A stretch of DNA of 30,097 nucleotides, from NCBI GenBank assembly GCA_029932545.1, contig JAOZPW010000002.1, positions 1-30,097 of the forward strand, given 5' to 3'. A program made the position numbers and the translations under genes. Source of the DNA: Thermoanaerobaculales bacterium. Its GTDB lineage: Bacteria > Acidobacteriota > Thermoanaerobaculia > Thermoanaerobaculales > Sulfomarinibacteraceae. Under the pieces are notes generated by a model. The model had not been told where the DNA came from. It searched no databases and worked only from the letters and a program-made list of their open reading frames with translations. Shown here in pieces: positions 1 to 7,614 of this stretch; position 1 is the stretch's first letter; each line of letters opens with the position of its first letter.

Positions 1-285
1 GCCGTCGGGCAGGCCCGTTACGTATTTTGAGAAAAACGCAGGGTCATCGAAATCCTCAAAGGCCCTGCCGGAACTCTTCGCGGGCTGAGCCTTCTGATCA
101 AGACGTTCCCTCAGTCCGTAGAAGCCGCCCAGACCGTGGTCGTTGATGATCTCGTACGCCAGGCGGCAGCCGGAGCAGCAGAACTGTAACTCGGCTTCAG
201 TATCGATCAACCCGGCAGGAACCGGAAGACCGCAGTGGTCGCAGAGGATTGTGTCGTTCACGGGGATGAGGGTAGCTGAATGCAT
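1..285 (-). CDS. ccoI: Copper P-type ATPase N-terminus (CcoI/FixI-like), cut by the window edge
   Basis: The reverse strand from ATG at 285 is open for 95 codons to the window edge, so only the N-terminus is present. It carries CDHCG at residues 15-19, then FCCSGC at 35-40 followed by R and an AYEII stretch. This Cys spacing is typical of the metal-binding domain (PF12156 type) that precedes the HMA domain in CcoI/FixI copper-exporting ATPases. These enzymes load copper for assembly of the CuB centre of cbb3 oxidase. The ATPase core lies outside the window. The cbb3 operon lies further right on the same strand, but about 6 kb of other genes separates them. No good Shine-Dalgarno is visible. 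Family is fairly sure from the Cys pattern; the choice of CcoI over another copper ATPase rests on the neighbourhood. Confidence 0.8.
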   Translation of the reverse strand, partial: MHSATLIPVNDTILCDHCGLPVPAGLIDTEAELQFCCSGCRLAYEIINDHGLGGFYGLRERLDQKAQPAKSSGRAFEDFDDPAFFSKYVTGLPDG

Positions 286-350
286 CGGATATTTCAGCCG
301 AAAGTTCAAGCGCTTTCAAAGGGAGTTCAAATCCGCGAAGAGGGGGAAAA

Positions 351-469
351 TAGCCACAAAAAGGCACAAAAAGGCACGAAGAGAAAAACAGCAGAAATTG
401 TGAAAAACTCAGATAAATACCATAAGTGAAGCAGTTAGAGACTTCTCTTTTTGTGCCTTTTTGTGGCTA
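351..469. repeat. A/T-rich inverted repeat with 23-bp arms (GGCACAAAAA units)
   Basis: The arm at 351-373 (TAGCCACAAAAAGGCACAAA, then AAG) is matched exactly by its reverse complement at 447-469. About 73 nt lie between them. Each arm is itself made of a repeated GGCACAAAAA-like unit; one further degenerate unit follows the left arm, and part of another lies near 474-487. The same unit recurs at 24278-24311. It lies in the 282-nt gap between the divergent ATPase and AsmA-like genes, where I see no gene. It may be a mobile-like repeat or a strong hairpin. Confidence 0.75.
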
Positions 470-555
470 CTCTATTTGTGGCCTTTTGCAAGTGGCCAGG
501 TTGATAGCTGCCCGGTAGGCCGGCCTGTCGGTTTTCGGTTCCGGCTTCGTCGGGT

Positions 556-561
556 TAGACT
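556..561 (+). promoter_or_regulatory. Possible -10 element of the AsmA-like gene (leaderless)
   Basis: TAGACT lies 6 nt upstream of the GTG start at 568. That would put transcription start on the start codon itself. No convincing -35 is visible and there is no Shine-Dalgarno, which fits a leaderless message. The call leans on the same arrangement at other genes in the window. Confidence 0.35.
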
Positions 562-567
562 CCTTGT

Positions 568-3500
568 GTGACCACAAGACCGATTTCAAGGTGGGTTCGC
601 CGCATTCTCATTGGCGTGGTGGTTGCATACTCGGTCTACCTCGTAGGTGTCAACGCGCTGCTCAGTACCGGGATACTCGAGACGGCACTCAGTCGTCGGC
701 CGGTGAAGTTCCAAATCAGCTGGGAAAGGGCGTGGACGTTCGTGCCCGGCCGCGTGAATGTGATTGGATTCTTGATGCAGGGTCAGGCCCGGACCAGTCA
801 GTGGCGGTTTGATCTCAATGAAGCATCGGTTGACGTTCATCTGAGTGCGCTGTTCCTCAAGGAGTTTCATGCCACCAGGGTGCAGGGGGAGGGGGCGCGG
901 CTGAAGATTCGACGCCAGCGGATTGCAGGGGAACCCCTCTGGGAGGGCGCCCATCTCGAGCCGGTGATTGCCGGGATGCCCCAATTCCGGCCGCCGCTGG
1001 AGCAGCTGCAACCGCGGCCCCGAAAGCGGTTTCCGTGGAAAATTAATCTGGATGAGATCGAGGTCGAGCGCGTGGCGGAACTCTGGCTGAGCACTCACCG
1101 GATTGTGGGGAATGGAACCATCGAGGGTGAGTGGAGGATGGTGGTCGGCGGCAAACTCGAGATTCCGCATGTCAGCTTGGATATCCCGGGGGCCCAGGTC
1201 TTCACCGGTGATGACGAGGTGGGTCGTGATCTCGAGCTCAGGCTGGAGGGCGACCTCATCCCCACGATAACCAGAAGCCGCAAGTTTCTGGATGTCCTGC
1301 CGTCAATCACTGCGCGACTTGATCTGGCGGGGGTGGTGGCGGACTTTGGTTTTCTCAACCTCTATTTCAGGCACCTGCCGAACCTGCGCCTCCAGGGTGG
1401 AGGAAATGTGGACTGCACGCTCGGCATTGATCGTGGGGCCGTGACCTCCGAGAGCGTCGTATCCTTCGATTCTGACGGGATCACGGTAGGCCTCCGGGAC
1501 TTTGAGGTAGGCGGTCGGGGCGTCGTCGATATCGTTGTCAACGAGGGGCAACAGGCCGTTCTTCAGGCCGGGATCAGTGAGGTTGGCTTTGCAGGAGGAG
1601 GCCGGGCGGTGCTCCCGCCGGGTCGGCGGAGTACGGACCGCTCCACAGACGAGGATCCGGCCCTCCAGGAACGTCCGGAGCACGATCCGATTGCGAGCGA
1701 CGAGCCCTGTCGTCTCGAAGTGAACGCCATCAGCTCATTGGCGGACCTCGCTGATCCATTTTCCGACCTTGCGGTACGTCTCGATCTGCCGGACTGCCTC
1801 TTGAACGACCTGACCGGTTTGAATCAGCTGATTCCGGACAACCTCCCCGTGACCTTCCTGCCGGACAGTGAGGCGGTTGTTGGCGCCCGCCTCGACCTCT
1901 CGGAGACTGAAGGTGAGGGTGAACTGCGCTTGCGAGGTAAGCAGATTGCCGCGGTGCTCCACCAGCTTCCGGTTGTTGGCGACGTGATCCTGGGCCTCAG
2001 GCTCAGGGGATACGATCCAAAGGAGTTCTCCTTTGATCTCTCCGGCTCTCGGCTGGAGATCCAGAACCTCGCTTTCGATCGAAGTGACTCGCTGTCGGGG
2101 GACGATTGGTGGGCCTGGATAGAGTTCAACGAGGCGCGACTGGAACTCGCCACCCCTCTCTCTGTATCGGCCAGGGTCGGGCTTGGAATGCGTGACACGA
2201 TGCCGCTGGTCGCCGCGTTTTCCCCTCATGCCAAAGTCAGTCTTCTGGCCGGTTTGCTCAACCTCGAGGATCTCGAGGCCAAAGCGGGGATCCAACTCGG
2301 CAGGTCGGCACTCGAGATCGAGGACTTGGAGGTTGAGGCTTCCGGGTTCGGCAGGACCGTGCTTGGTGGGGAGGGAGCGGTCGTCAGTCTGACATCTGAT
2401 CGGCTGGACCCCATGAGAGGATTCGAAGGGCTGGCCATGAATCTCGATCTGGCCGGAACCGAGGTCCCTGATCTCGCAGTGCTCAACGAGTACATTCCGG
2501 AGGGGTCAGGCGTGAGCATAGACAGTGGTTCCAGCGGGACGGTGTCGGGCCGGCTTGAGATCAATGATGGGTGGATCGAGGGCTTTGCCGAGGTCATCGC
2601 CCAGGGAGTCGGTCTTGAGGTCTGCAACTTCCGGACGACCGCCAACCTCGGAATCTCCCTTCAGGTGCCTGGAGTCGATATCGATGATCGACTCCTCGAT
2701 CTCTCCGGCTCCCAACTGTGGTTCGAACGAGTGAGTCTCCCGGGGGAGCCGAGGTCTGCGGGTGACGAGTGGGGGGCGCTGATCCGCTTCGAGGAGGGCT
2801 ATGCCGACCTCTCGAAGCCCATTTCGGTGGGCGCCTCGGTGACAGTGTGGATGCGGGATACACGGCCGTTGATTGCCGCCTATCTACCGGGGAAGAGAAC
2901 TGGGATGCGACTCGAAGACCTGCTCAATATCGAAGATGTGGCGGTGCATGGTCAGTTTTTTGCGAATAGGGATACCGTGAGCTTCGACGACCTCGAGATC
3001 AGTGGGCGTGGTACCGCGGCGGGTCATCTCCGTGGGCCCGGCTTCGAGGTCTCGGCGTCGAGTCTCAAGCTGGATATGGACGGCGGTTTCACGGATCTCG
3101 ACCTGGCCGTCGAGCTCTCGCGGTCGGAGCTGGTAGATCTTGCAGCATTCAACTCCTACATCCCCGAAAAGGCGGGACTCGCCTTCGGATCGGGGAGCGG
3201 CGGAATGGTCACCGCCTGGCTGCGGGTAGCAGACGGTTTGGTTGCAGGTGAAGCTGAACTATCGGCGCAAAGCATCGAGCTTGAACTCGGTGGCACTACG
3301 ACAGTGGGCGATCTCAACCTCACACTGAAACTGAACCGGGGCGACCTGGAAACTCAACACTATGACATTGGTGGCAGCTCGGTGACCATAGATGAGATCT
3401 TTTGGTCCGAGCCGGAGATTTCGCGTGTGGATCCCTGGTGGGCCAGGGTAGATATCTCACGCGGTGAACTCGAACTCAGCAAGCCCTTCGCTCTCGACAC

Positions 3501-4539
3501 GACGATCGACGTGGAGATGGATGACACGCGTCCCCTGGTCGGATGGGTCACCCGAAAAGGGGAGAATCGATGGTTGGAGGAGATGCTGACTTTTGATGAT
3601 CTCGTCGGTTCGGTGAGGTTTCGGTTGAACGAGGAGGCGGTGACTTTTGACGAACTGGAGATCCACGGTCTCGGCAATACCGGCAATCGGATCTTCGGGC
3701 CGGGCCTCTACATTTCGGCATCGGGCTCCAATATTGACTTCGACCAAGGCCTCGAAGGTCTTGAGGTGATCCTCGATCTGCCGGAGTCAGAGGTTCGTGA
3801 CCTCAGCATATTCAACCGCTACCTCTCGGATTCAGGCACTGTTTCTCTATTGTCCGAAGGGCAAGGTTCCGTACAGGCCCACCTTGAGTTGGCTTCAGGG
3901 CGAGGAGCCGGGGTTTTTCGGCTTCGCGGGTCGGAAATCGGTGTGCAGATCGGTGAGACGATTGTCAGGGGTGATCTCGACCTCGATGTGCGGGTATTGG
4001 CCGGCGACCTCGAAGACCTGGTGTTCGATATTGCCGGGAGCCGTCTACAGATCGACGAGATGAGCGTGTTCGGCAGTGATGGTTCCGAGCGTTCCGGGTG
4101 GTCGGCCTCGGTGTTGCTGACAGAGGGCGCCGTGACCATGGGGTATCCCCTCGGTGGCGGGGTCGATGTGGAGATGATCCTGAGTGACACCTGGCCTCTG
4201 GTCTCCTACGCCGCTGAAAAGAGTTGGCTGGCACGCTTTTTCAAGCGGCCATTGACCGTGGACAACGTCAAGGGTCGATCAAGGATCGAGTTTGGGAGTA
4301 GTGGCATGGTCTTCGACGACATCGCCCTTGCCGGCGACGGCTTCGAGGCTAAAGGCCGGCTGAAGATATTCGAAGGTGGTGGCGATGGGATCCTGTACTT
4401 CGGACTGCGTGGCCTCTCGACGGCGGTGAAACTTGAAGGTGAGGACCGAAAGTGGAAGATCTTCGGGTCGCGGAAGTGGTACGAGCGTTTGTTGCCGGAG
4501 GTGGATTTTGGGGCGGAGGATGACGCGGGTCGTCAGTAG
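568..4539 (+). CDS. Large AsmA/TamB-like envelope protein with internal ~221-residue repeats
   Basis: 1323 residues from a GTG start. One N-terminal membrane anchor (about residues 12-32) is followed by a long, acidic, beta-rich periplasmic region and no other membrane segment. This is the layout of AsmA/DUF748/TamB-like proteins, which act in envelope biogenesis and possibly in lipid transport between membranes. A repeat is visible. A motif like DLxxxNxYIP recurs near residues 412, 633, 855 and 1076, with a diverged copy near 257. A motif like MRDTxPLxAA recurs near 540, 761, 984 and 1205. Spacing is about 221 residues, so the protein grew by tandem duplication of one module. No Shine-Dalgarno precedes the start. 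The gene stands alone, divergent from the ATPase and upstream of a mazEF-like pair. Family assignment is by architecture, so the exact function is open. Confidence 0.65.
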   Translation: MTTRPISRWVRRILIGVVVAYSVYLVGVNALLSTGILETALSRRPVKFQISWERAWTFVPGRVNVIGFLMQGQARTSQWRFDLNEASVDVHLSALFLKEFHATRVQGEGARLKIRRQRIAGEPLWEGAHLEPVIAGMPQFRPPLEQLQPRPRKRFPWKINLDEIEVERVAELWLSTHRIVGNGTIEGEWRMVVGGKLEIPHVSLDIPGAQVFTGDDEVGRDLELRLEGDLIPTITRSRKFLDVLPSITARLDLAGVVADFGFLNLYFRHLPNLRLQGGGNVDCTLGIDRGAVTSESVVSFDSDGITVGLRDFEVGGRGVVDIVVNEGQQAVLQAGISEVGFAGGGRAVLPPGRRSTDRSTDEDPALQERPEHDPIASDEPCRLEVNAISSLADLADPFSDLAVRLDLPDCLLNDLTGLNQLIPDNLPVTFLPDSEAVVGARLDLSETEGEGELRLRGKQIAAVLHQLPVVGDVILGLRLRGYDPKEFSFDLSGSRLEIQNLAFDRSDSLSGDDWWAWIEFNEARLELATPLSVSARVGLGMRDTMPLVAAFSPHAKVSLLAGLLNLEDLEAKAGIQLGRSALEIEDLEVEASGFGRTVLGGEGAVVSLTSDRLDPMRGFEGLAMNLDLAGTEVPDLAVLNEYIPEGSGVSIDSGSSGTVSGRLEINDGWIEGFAEVIAQGVGLEVCNFRTTANLGISLQVPGVDIDDRLLDLSGSQLWFERVSLPGEPRSAGDEWGALIRFEEGYADLSKPISVGASVTVWMRDTRPLIAAYLPGKRTGMRLEDLLNIEDVAVHGQFFANRDTVSFDDLEISGRGTAAGHLRGPGFEVSASSLKLDMDGGFTDLDLAVELSRSELVDLAAFNSYIPEKAGLAFGSGSGGMVTAWLRVADGLVAGEAELSAQSIELELGGTTTVGDLNLTLKLNRGDLETQHYDIGGSSVTIDEIFWSEPEISRVDPWWARVDISRGELELSKPFALDTTIDVEMDDTRPLVGWVTRKGENRWLEEMLTFDDLVGSVRFRLNEEAVTFDELEIHGLGNTGNRIFGPGLYISASGSNIDFDQGLEGLEVILDLPESEVRDLSIFNRYLSDSGTVSLLSEGQGSVQAHLELASGRGAGVFRLRGSEIGVQIGETIVRGDLDLDVRVLAGDLEDLVFDIAGSRLQIDEMSVFGSDGSERSGWSASVLLTEGAVTMGYPLGGGVDVEMILSDTWPLVSYAAEKSWLARFFKRPLTVDNVKGRSRIEFGSSGMVFDDIALAGDGFEAKGRLKIFEGGGDGILYFGLRGLSTAVKLEGEDRKWKIFGSRKWYERLLPEVDFGAEDDAGRQ

Positions 4540-4572
4540 GCGAGGGCAAAGCGAAGTCTGAAGCCGAAAGGG

Positions 4573-4590
4573 AGGCAAGCTTGCTTGCCT
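4573..4590 (+). terminator. Small hairpin after the AsmA-like gene
   Basis: AGGCAAGC at 4573-4580 pairs with GCTTGCCT at 4583-4590, about 35 nt after the stop codon. There is no T-run, so it is at best a weak or Rho-assisted terminator. The rest of the 200-nt gap up to 4739 holds GT-rich repeats such as two CTTCGTG units near 4644-4660 and no gene. Confidence 0.3.
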
Positions 4591-4691
4591 GGTCCGTGTG
4601 CCGTCCGCCCCCGTCTCTTCAAGATGTTGCACCGTCATCTTTCTTCGTGTTCTTCGTGGATACTGGTCTTTGTGATGAACTCGCTTTCAGC

Positions 4692-4720
4692 TTGACCGTA
4701 TTTGTGGTATTATTTTATGG
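4692..4720 (+). promoter_or_regulatory. Possible promoter of the mazEF-like operon
   Basis: TTGACC at 4692-4697 matches five of six -35 positions. An AT-rich stretch at 4708-4718 (TATTATTTTAT) follows, but the -10 register is imperfect: the 17-nt spacing lands on TTATGG. It lies 20-48 nt upstream of the antitoxin start. Confidence 0.3.
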
Positions 4721-4739
4721 CAGGAAAGAGGTTGTAACT

Positions 4740-5021
4740 ATGGGTGTGACGGCTTACAAGAAATTGAACCTCCCTTTGCCTGAGGAAATGCACAAAGCGC
4801 TCTTCGCGGAGTCTCGTCATGCAGGAATTCCGGCGACTCGACTTGCTCGTTCTATCCTCCAAGAATGGATTGAGCAACGAAGGACAGAACGCCGGCGGGA
4901 AGAAGTCAGGCGATTCGCGACGACGTACGCCGGAAGCGATCTTGACCTGGATCCGGATTTGGAGGGTGCGGCAGCTGAGGAGTTGAGCCGGTTTTTCGAG
5001 GATGAACATGAAACGCGGTGA
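4740..5021 (+). CDS. MazE-like (ribbon-helix-helix) antitoxin
   Basis: 93 residues. ATG at 4740 is preferred because a purine-rich AGGAAAGAGG sits at 4722-4731 and the protein then begins with a short beta strand (AYKKLNLPLP). That strand and the following two helices fit a ribbon-helix-helix DNA-binding fold. The middle (about residues 44-60) is very rich in Arg and Glu. The C-terminus is acidic (DLDLDPDLE, FFEDEHE), as is usual for the toxin-binding tail of such antitoxins. It overlaps the MazF-like toxin gene by 14 nt, so the two are translationally coupled. It probably neutralises the toxin and represses its own promoter. The role is inferred mainly from fold features and the toxin next door. 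Confidence 0.75.
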   Translation: MGVTAYKKLNLPLPEEMHKALFAESRHAGIPATRLARSILQEWIEQRRTERRREEVRRFATTYAGSDLDLDPDLEGAAAEELSRFFEDEHETR

Positions 5022-5358
5022 CCTCTGCTGGGCCGATTTGAAACCTCGATCGGGATCGGAGCAGCAAGGCCGTCGGCCGGTTGTGATCGTCAGCAGTGAC
5101 GGGTTCAATGATGTTGCAAGCTGGCGCTCGATCATCGTCGTTCCCGTGACTACATCGTCCAGACAGGCGGGTCGTGGCCCGACGACAGTGTCTCTTGCGG
5201 TTGCCGGTTCGGGCCTGACCCAGGACTCCATCGCGATCTGCCATCAGATCACGACGCTTGACCGATCGAAGATTCAAACGCCGATCGGGGTGGTGTCCGA
5301 GGAGGAGATGAGGAACATTGAGCAGGGGATCTTCGCTGCCTGTGATTTGGGATCTTGA
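5008..5358 (+). CDS. mazF: MazF/PemK-family endoribonuclease toxin
   Basis: 116 residues from ATG at 5008; GAGG at 4998-5001 is 6 nt upstream, which favours this over ATG 5002. The sequence shows the PemK/MazF signature: an N-terminal RGDLCWADL strand, QGRRPVVIVSS with the conserved Arg-Pro, then IIVVPVTT carrying the conserved Thr. The C-terminus (IGVVSEEEMRNIEQ) matches the family's last helix. MazF enzymes cut single-stranded mRNA at short motifs and arrest growth until the antitoxin is restored. Length is normal, about 110-120 residues, and all the core pieces look intact, so the module may be active. It ends 74 nt before the convergent VapC-like gene. Confidence 0.9.
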   Translation: MKRGDLCWADLKPRSGSEQQGRRPVVIVSSDGFNDVASWRSIIVVPVTTSSRQAGRGPTTVSLAVAGSGLTQDSIAICHQITTLDRSKIQTPIGVVSEEEMRNIEQGIFAACDLGS

Positions 5359-5432
5359 TCGATGGTATGTAGGCGTACCGTGCCCGTGTCCCAACGAATG
5401 GGAAGGGTTTCAACAAAAGGTAAACATCAGCG

Positions 5433-5831
5433 TCAGGGCAGACTCAATTCGCATTGAGGGCCCGTCGCCCCTGCCAGGCGGCGATCGAGTGTGGCCAATG
5501 GCAGGTCCATGGCTTCGGCGACGGCTACATACCAGGCGTCGTAGCTCGTCAAGTTGTGTCTCAACTGCCAGATGCGGTCTTCAAAGGGACGAATCGGTAT
5601 CAACTCGATCTCGAGTTCGTGGAGATTTCTTTGTGCCGCCGCTGCCTCCAGTTGGCCGACCTGTCCGGCGAGCTCGAGCCGCCGCAGGATGTTCAGGCAC
5701 TCCACAATCGCCAGATGAGGCGCTACCAGGAAACCCCCAGCGATCACCTGCTCTGACCACACACCGTCTTTTCCGGAATCCACCAGGGCGGCCACCAGGA
5801 CTGATGCATCGACGACGTTCCCGGTGCTCAT
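5433..5831 (-). CDS. vapC: VapC-like PIN-domain ribonuclease toxin
   Basis: 132 residues. Acidic residues in PIN positions are visible: D8 in VVDASVLV, E44 in IVECLNIL, D98 in SYDAWYVAVAE and D116 in LATLDRRL. These would bind Mg/Mn in the nuclease centre. Start ATG at 5831 overlaps the antitoxin stop (ATGA at 5828-5831), which indicates coupled translation. VapC toxins usually cleave tRNA or rRNA; the target here cannot be read from sequence. Length is normal and I see no break. It ends convergent with the mazF gene. Confidence 0.9.
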   Translation of the reverse strand: MSTGNVVDASVLVAALVDSGKDGVWSEQVIAGGFLVAPHLAIVECLNILRRLELAGQVGQLEAAAAQRNLHELEIELIPIRPFEDRIWQLRHNLTSYDAWYVAVAEAMDLPLATLDRRLAGATGPQCELSLP

Positions 5832-6067
5832 CACTGCCGGTCGGCGTCGCGGTGGGCCAGAATGACTTCGGAGTCGAGTTTCCGCCCGGTCAGTTCCTTC
5901 TGTTCTCGAACCCTGCTCAGCCACTGATCGAGTGATGGGCGTTTTGCAAGACGCTCCAGTTCCTCCCTCAAGTACTCCTGCATTGACTTTCCGGATCGTG
6001 CAGCCCGTGCAGCGAGTTCGTTCCGGACCTCGTTGGAGACGTTGCGGATCGTGATCTGAAGACTCAT
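5831..6067 (-). CDS. vapB: VapB/FitA-like ribbon-helix-helix antitoxin
   Basis: 78 residues from ATG at 6067. The N-terminus MSLQITIRNVSNEVRNELAA is a typical ribbon-helix-helix strand and helix. SGKSMQEYLREELERLA follows, as in FitA/VapB antitoxins. The C-terminal tail would block the VapC active site. An in-frame ATG exists 21 nt upstream, but 6067 makes the better family N-terminus and fits the promoter geometry. A perfect 9-1-9 bp inverted repeat covers the start codon and the -10 element, so autorepression by the VapBC complex is likely. No Shine-Dalgarno is present. Confidence 0.85.
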   Translation of the reverse strand: MSLQITIRNVSNEVRNELAARAARSGKSMQEYLREELERLAKRPSLDQWLSRVREQKELTGRKLDSEVILAHRDADRQ

Positions 6068-6085
6068 GCATTCATTATGAATGCA
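6067..6085 (-). promoter_or_regulatory. Operator palindrome at the vapB start
   Basis: TGCATTCAT (6067-6075), one central T, then ATGAATGCA (6077-6085) form a perfect inverted repeat. It covers the -10 element and the first base of the start codon. That is where a VapBC or FitAB repressor would be expected to bind. Confidence 0.6.
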
Positions 6086-6102
6086 CAAACTGCAAAATGC
6101 AA
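6074..6102 (-). promoter_or_regulatory. vapBC promoter, probably leaderless
   Basis: On the minus strand TTGCAT (6102-6097), a 17-nt spacer and CATAAT (6079-6074) form a good sigma-70-type promoter. The start codon follows 6 nt after the -10, so the transcript would begin at or next to ATG 6067. Confidence 0.55.
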
Positions 6103-6261
6103 CCCTCGGCTACTGTCCACTATCCCCTGGTTGACACCGGTTTCCCACGGGGTACTGTCAAGAGAAGGATATGCCCTGAAAATGAGAAGACGAGAGGCAT
6201 TCCGTTCGTCTCGACAATCCTGTGATCAATGGCGGATTTTGGGGGTGCTTCAAGACCTGAA

Positions 6262-6289
6262 TAGGGGTGGACACGGGGGTCCACCCCTA
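6262..6289. repeat. GC-rich hairpin, 11-bp arms (TAGGGGTGGAC)
   Basis: TAGGGGTGGAC at 6262-6272 and GTCCACCCCTA at 6279-6289 are perfect inverses with a 6-nt loop. It lies 40-67 nt beyond the end of the last cbb3-operon gene and upstream of vapB, so it could end the oxidase transcript, although no T-tract follows. From memory, similar GGGGTGGAC/GTCCACCCC units are scattered in many bacterial genomes. The rest of 6103-6328 shows no gene. Confidence 0.6.
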
Positions 6290-6328
6290 CAGACATCGAC
6301 GCCTCTGTGCGCGATGGGCGATTGGCGA

Positions 6329-7138
6329 CTACCGGCCTTCTGGAACAACCTTAGGAGACACCTCTTCCTGCTCTTCTTCGCAGCAGGGCATCTGCCCGGA
6401 ATCGAGGTTCTTGATTCTTTCTTCGGCCGTAACGCCCTTGTTCTGAATCTTCGACAGGATCGACATGGTGGTCTCGGGTCGGCGGACGATGGCGACGACG
6501 CCAATGACGACCAACAGAATGGCAGTCACCATCGGTGCATGGCGCCGGAAGGGAAGAGCCATCGCCTGGGCGCCGAAACCAATTGCCAGCAGAATCGGCA
6601 CGGTGCCGGCCCAGAATGCCGCCATGACAGCCAGGCCGCCTTGAATTGATGCGGTACCCGCAGCGGTGATGACAAAGGCCCACAACCATCCGCAGGGGAG
6701 CAGGGCCGACAAGAGACCGACCGCCGCAGCACGAATTGCTGGAGGCCTGCGGGCCACAACGCCGAATGCCCTGCGAACCATTTGTGAGAATTTTCCACTG
6801 GCGGCGGTGGATTTGAAAAACTTTACGCCGCGGATCTGCGCGATGGCGCCGAGTCCCCAGAGGATCATCATGGTCCCGGCGATCGGCATGGCGATGCGTT
6901 GCAAGCCGGCGAGGGAGCCTGCCAGGTTGATCACTCCGCCGATGGCGCCGGCTGCTGCCCCCAGGAGCAGGTAGCCGATCAGTCGGCCAGCGTTGTAGAC
7001 GCTGTGCGCGATCAGGCGTTGGGCGCCCTTCGTTGCGTCAGTTCCGGAATAAAAAACCACCAGGCCGCCGCACATGCCGGCGCAGTGCAGACTTCCGGCC
7101 AGGCTCGCCAGGAATACGGTTCCAAGGAGGGTGGTCAT
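6329..7138 (-). CDS. TauE/SafE (UreH-like) membrane protein of the cbb3 assembly cluster
   Basis: 269 residues from ATG at 7138, whose first bases overlap the fixH stop (ATGA). The N-terminus GSLHCAGMCGGL is the hallmark of the COG2836 SafE-like family, with two Cys in a membrane segment. Further hydrophobic segments follow, including LLSALLPCGWLWAFV with another Cys. A short hydrophilic tail holds a CC pair (MPCCEEE). Such proteins often sit beside ccoGHIS genes. They are suspected to move copper or another ligand during oxidase maturation, but the substrate is not established. It is the last gene of the oxidase transcription unit before the hairpin at 6262-6289. Confidence 0.8.
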   Translation of the reverse strand: MTTLLGTVFLASLAGSLHCAGMCGGLVVFYSGTDATKGAQRLIAHSVYNAGRLIGYLLLGAAAGAIGGVINLAGSLAGLQRIAMPIAGTMMILWGLGAIAQIRGVKFFKSTAASGKFSQMVRRAFGVVARRPPAIRAAAVGLLSALLPCGWLWAFVITAAGTASIQGGLAVMAAFWAGTVPILLAIGFGAQAMALPFRRHAPMVTAILLVVIGVVAIVRRPETTMSILSKIQNKGVTAEERIKNLDSGQMPCCEEEQEEVSPKVVPEGR

Positions 7139-7614
7139 CGCGACAGGTGTTCTCGAGCGGTATGGGTGAATGTTTCTGAACCGCTTTCGACTGTGAAGCG
7201 CATCTCCCACAGGCCGGGCCGAAGCATCGGCAGTTGGATCTCGTAGAGTCCCGGCGCCGTTTCTTTGAGGTCACCCCTGAGGATCTCGCCGGCCCGTACG
7301 TTGTGGAAGGTCTCAATCCGGACCGTGGCAGCATTGATGGCACTGCCGTCGGCCCGGCGCAGTTCTGCAGTCACTGTCCGGCTGGTTTGGTCGTCGTTGA
7401 TCGCGCCGACCGACTGATCCAGGGTCCACCCCAACCGGCTATTTTTCTGGTCCTGGGCCTGTTTGTCTTCCCAGTTGACCGCCTTTTGATAGTAGTCCTC
7501 TTCGACGGCAAAACTGGGGTCCGAGGTTGCCTTGAATAAGAAGAAAAGTCCAAGCCCGACCTGCATTACCAAGAGTCCGATGATGAACAGCGGCCAGCGA
7601 ACTTCGGGTTTCAT
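7135..7614 (-). CDS. ccoH: FixH/CcoH oxidase assembly protein
   Basis: 159 residues. One N-terminal membrane helix (about 7-27, WPLFIIGLLVMQVGLGLFFL) is followed by DPSFAVEEDYYQKAVNWED, which is the conserved FixH segment after the helix. A periplasmic beta-sandwich domain makes up the rest (LRPGLWEMRFTVE near the end). FixH/CcoH is a small membrane protein that binds the maturing cbb3 complex. Both ends overlap neighbours by 4 nt (ccoG upstream, TauE-like downstream), so it belongs to the same operon. Confidence 0.88.
   Translation of the reverse strand: MKPEVRWPLFIIGLLVMQVGLGLFFLFKATSDPSFAVEEDYYQKAVNWEDKQAQDQKNSRLGWTLDQSVGAINDDQTSRTVTAELRRADGSAINAATVRIETFHNVRAGEILRGDLKETAPGLYEIQLPMLRPGLWEMRFTVESGSETFTHTAREHLSR

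Noticed and set aside
143..403. 86-codon plus-strand frame
   Set aside because: Its first half is antisense to the ATPase N-terminus with its Cys motifs, and its second half is the translated A-rich repeat.
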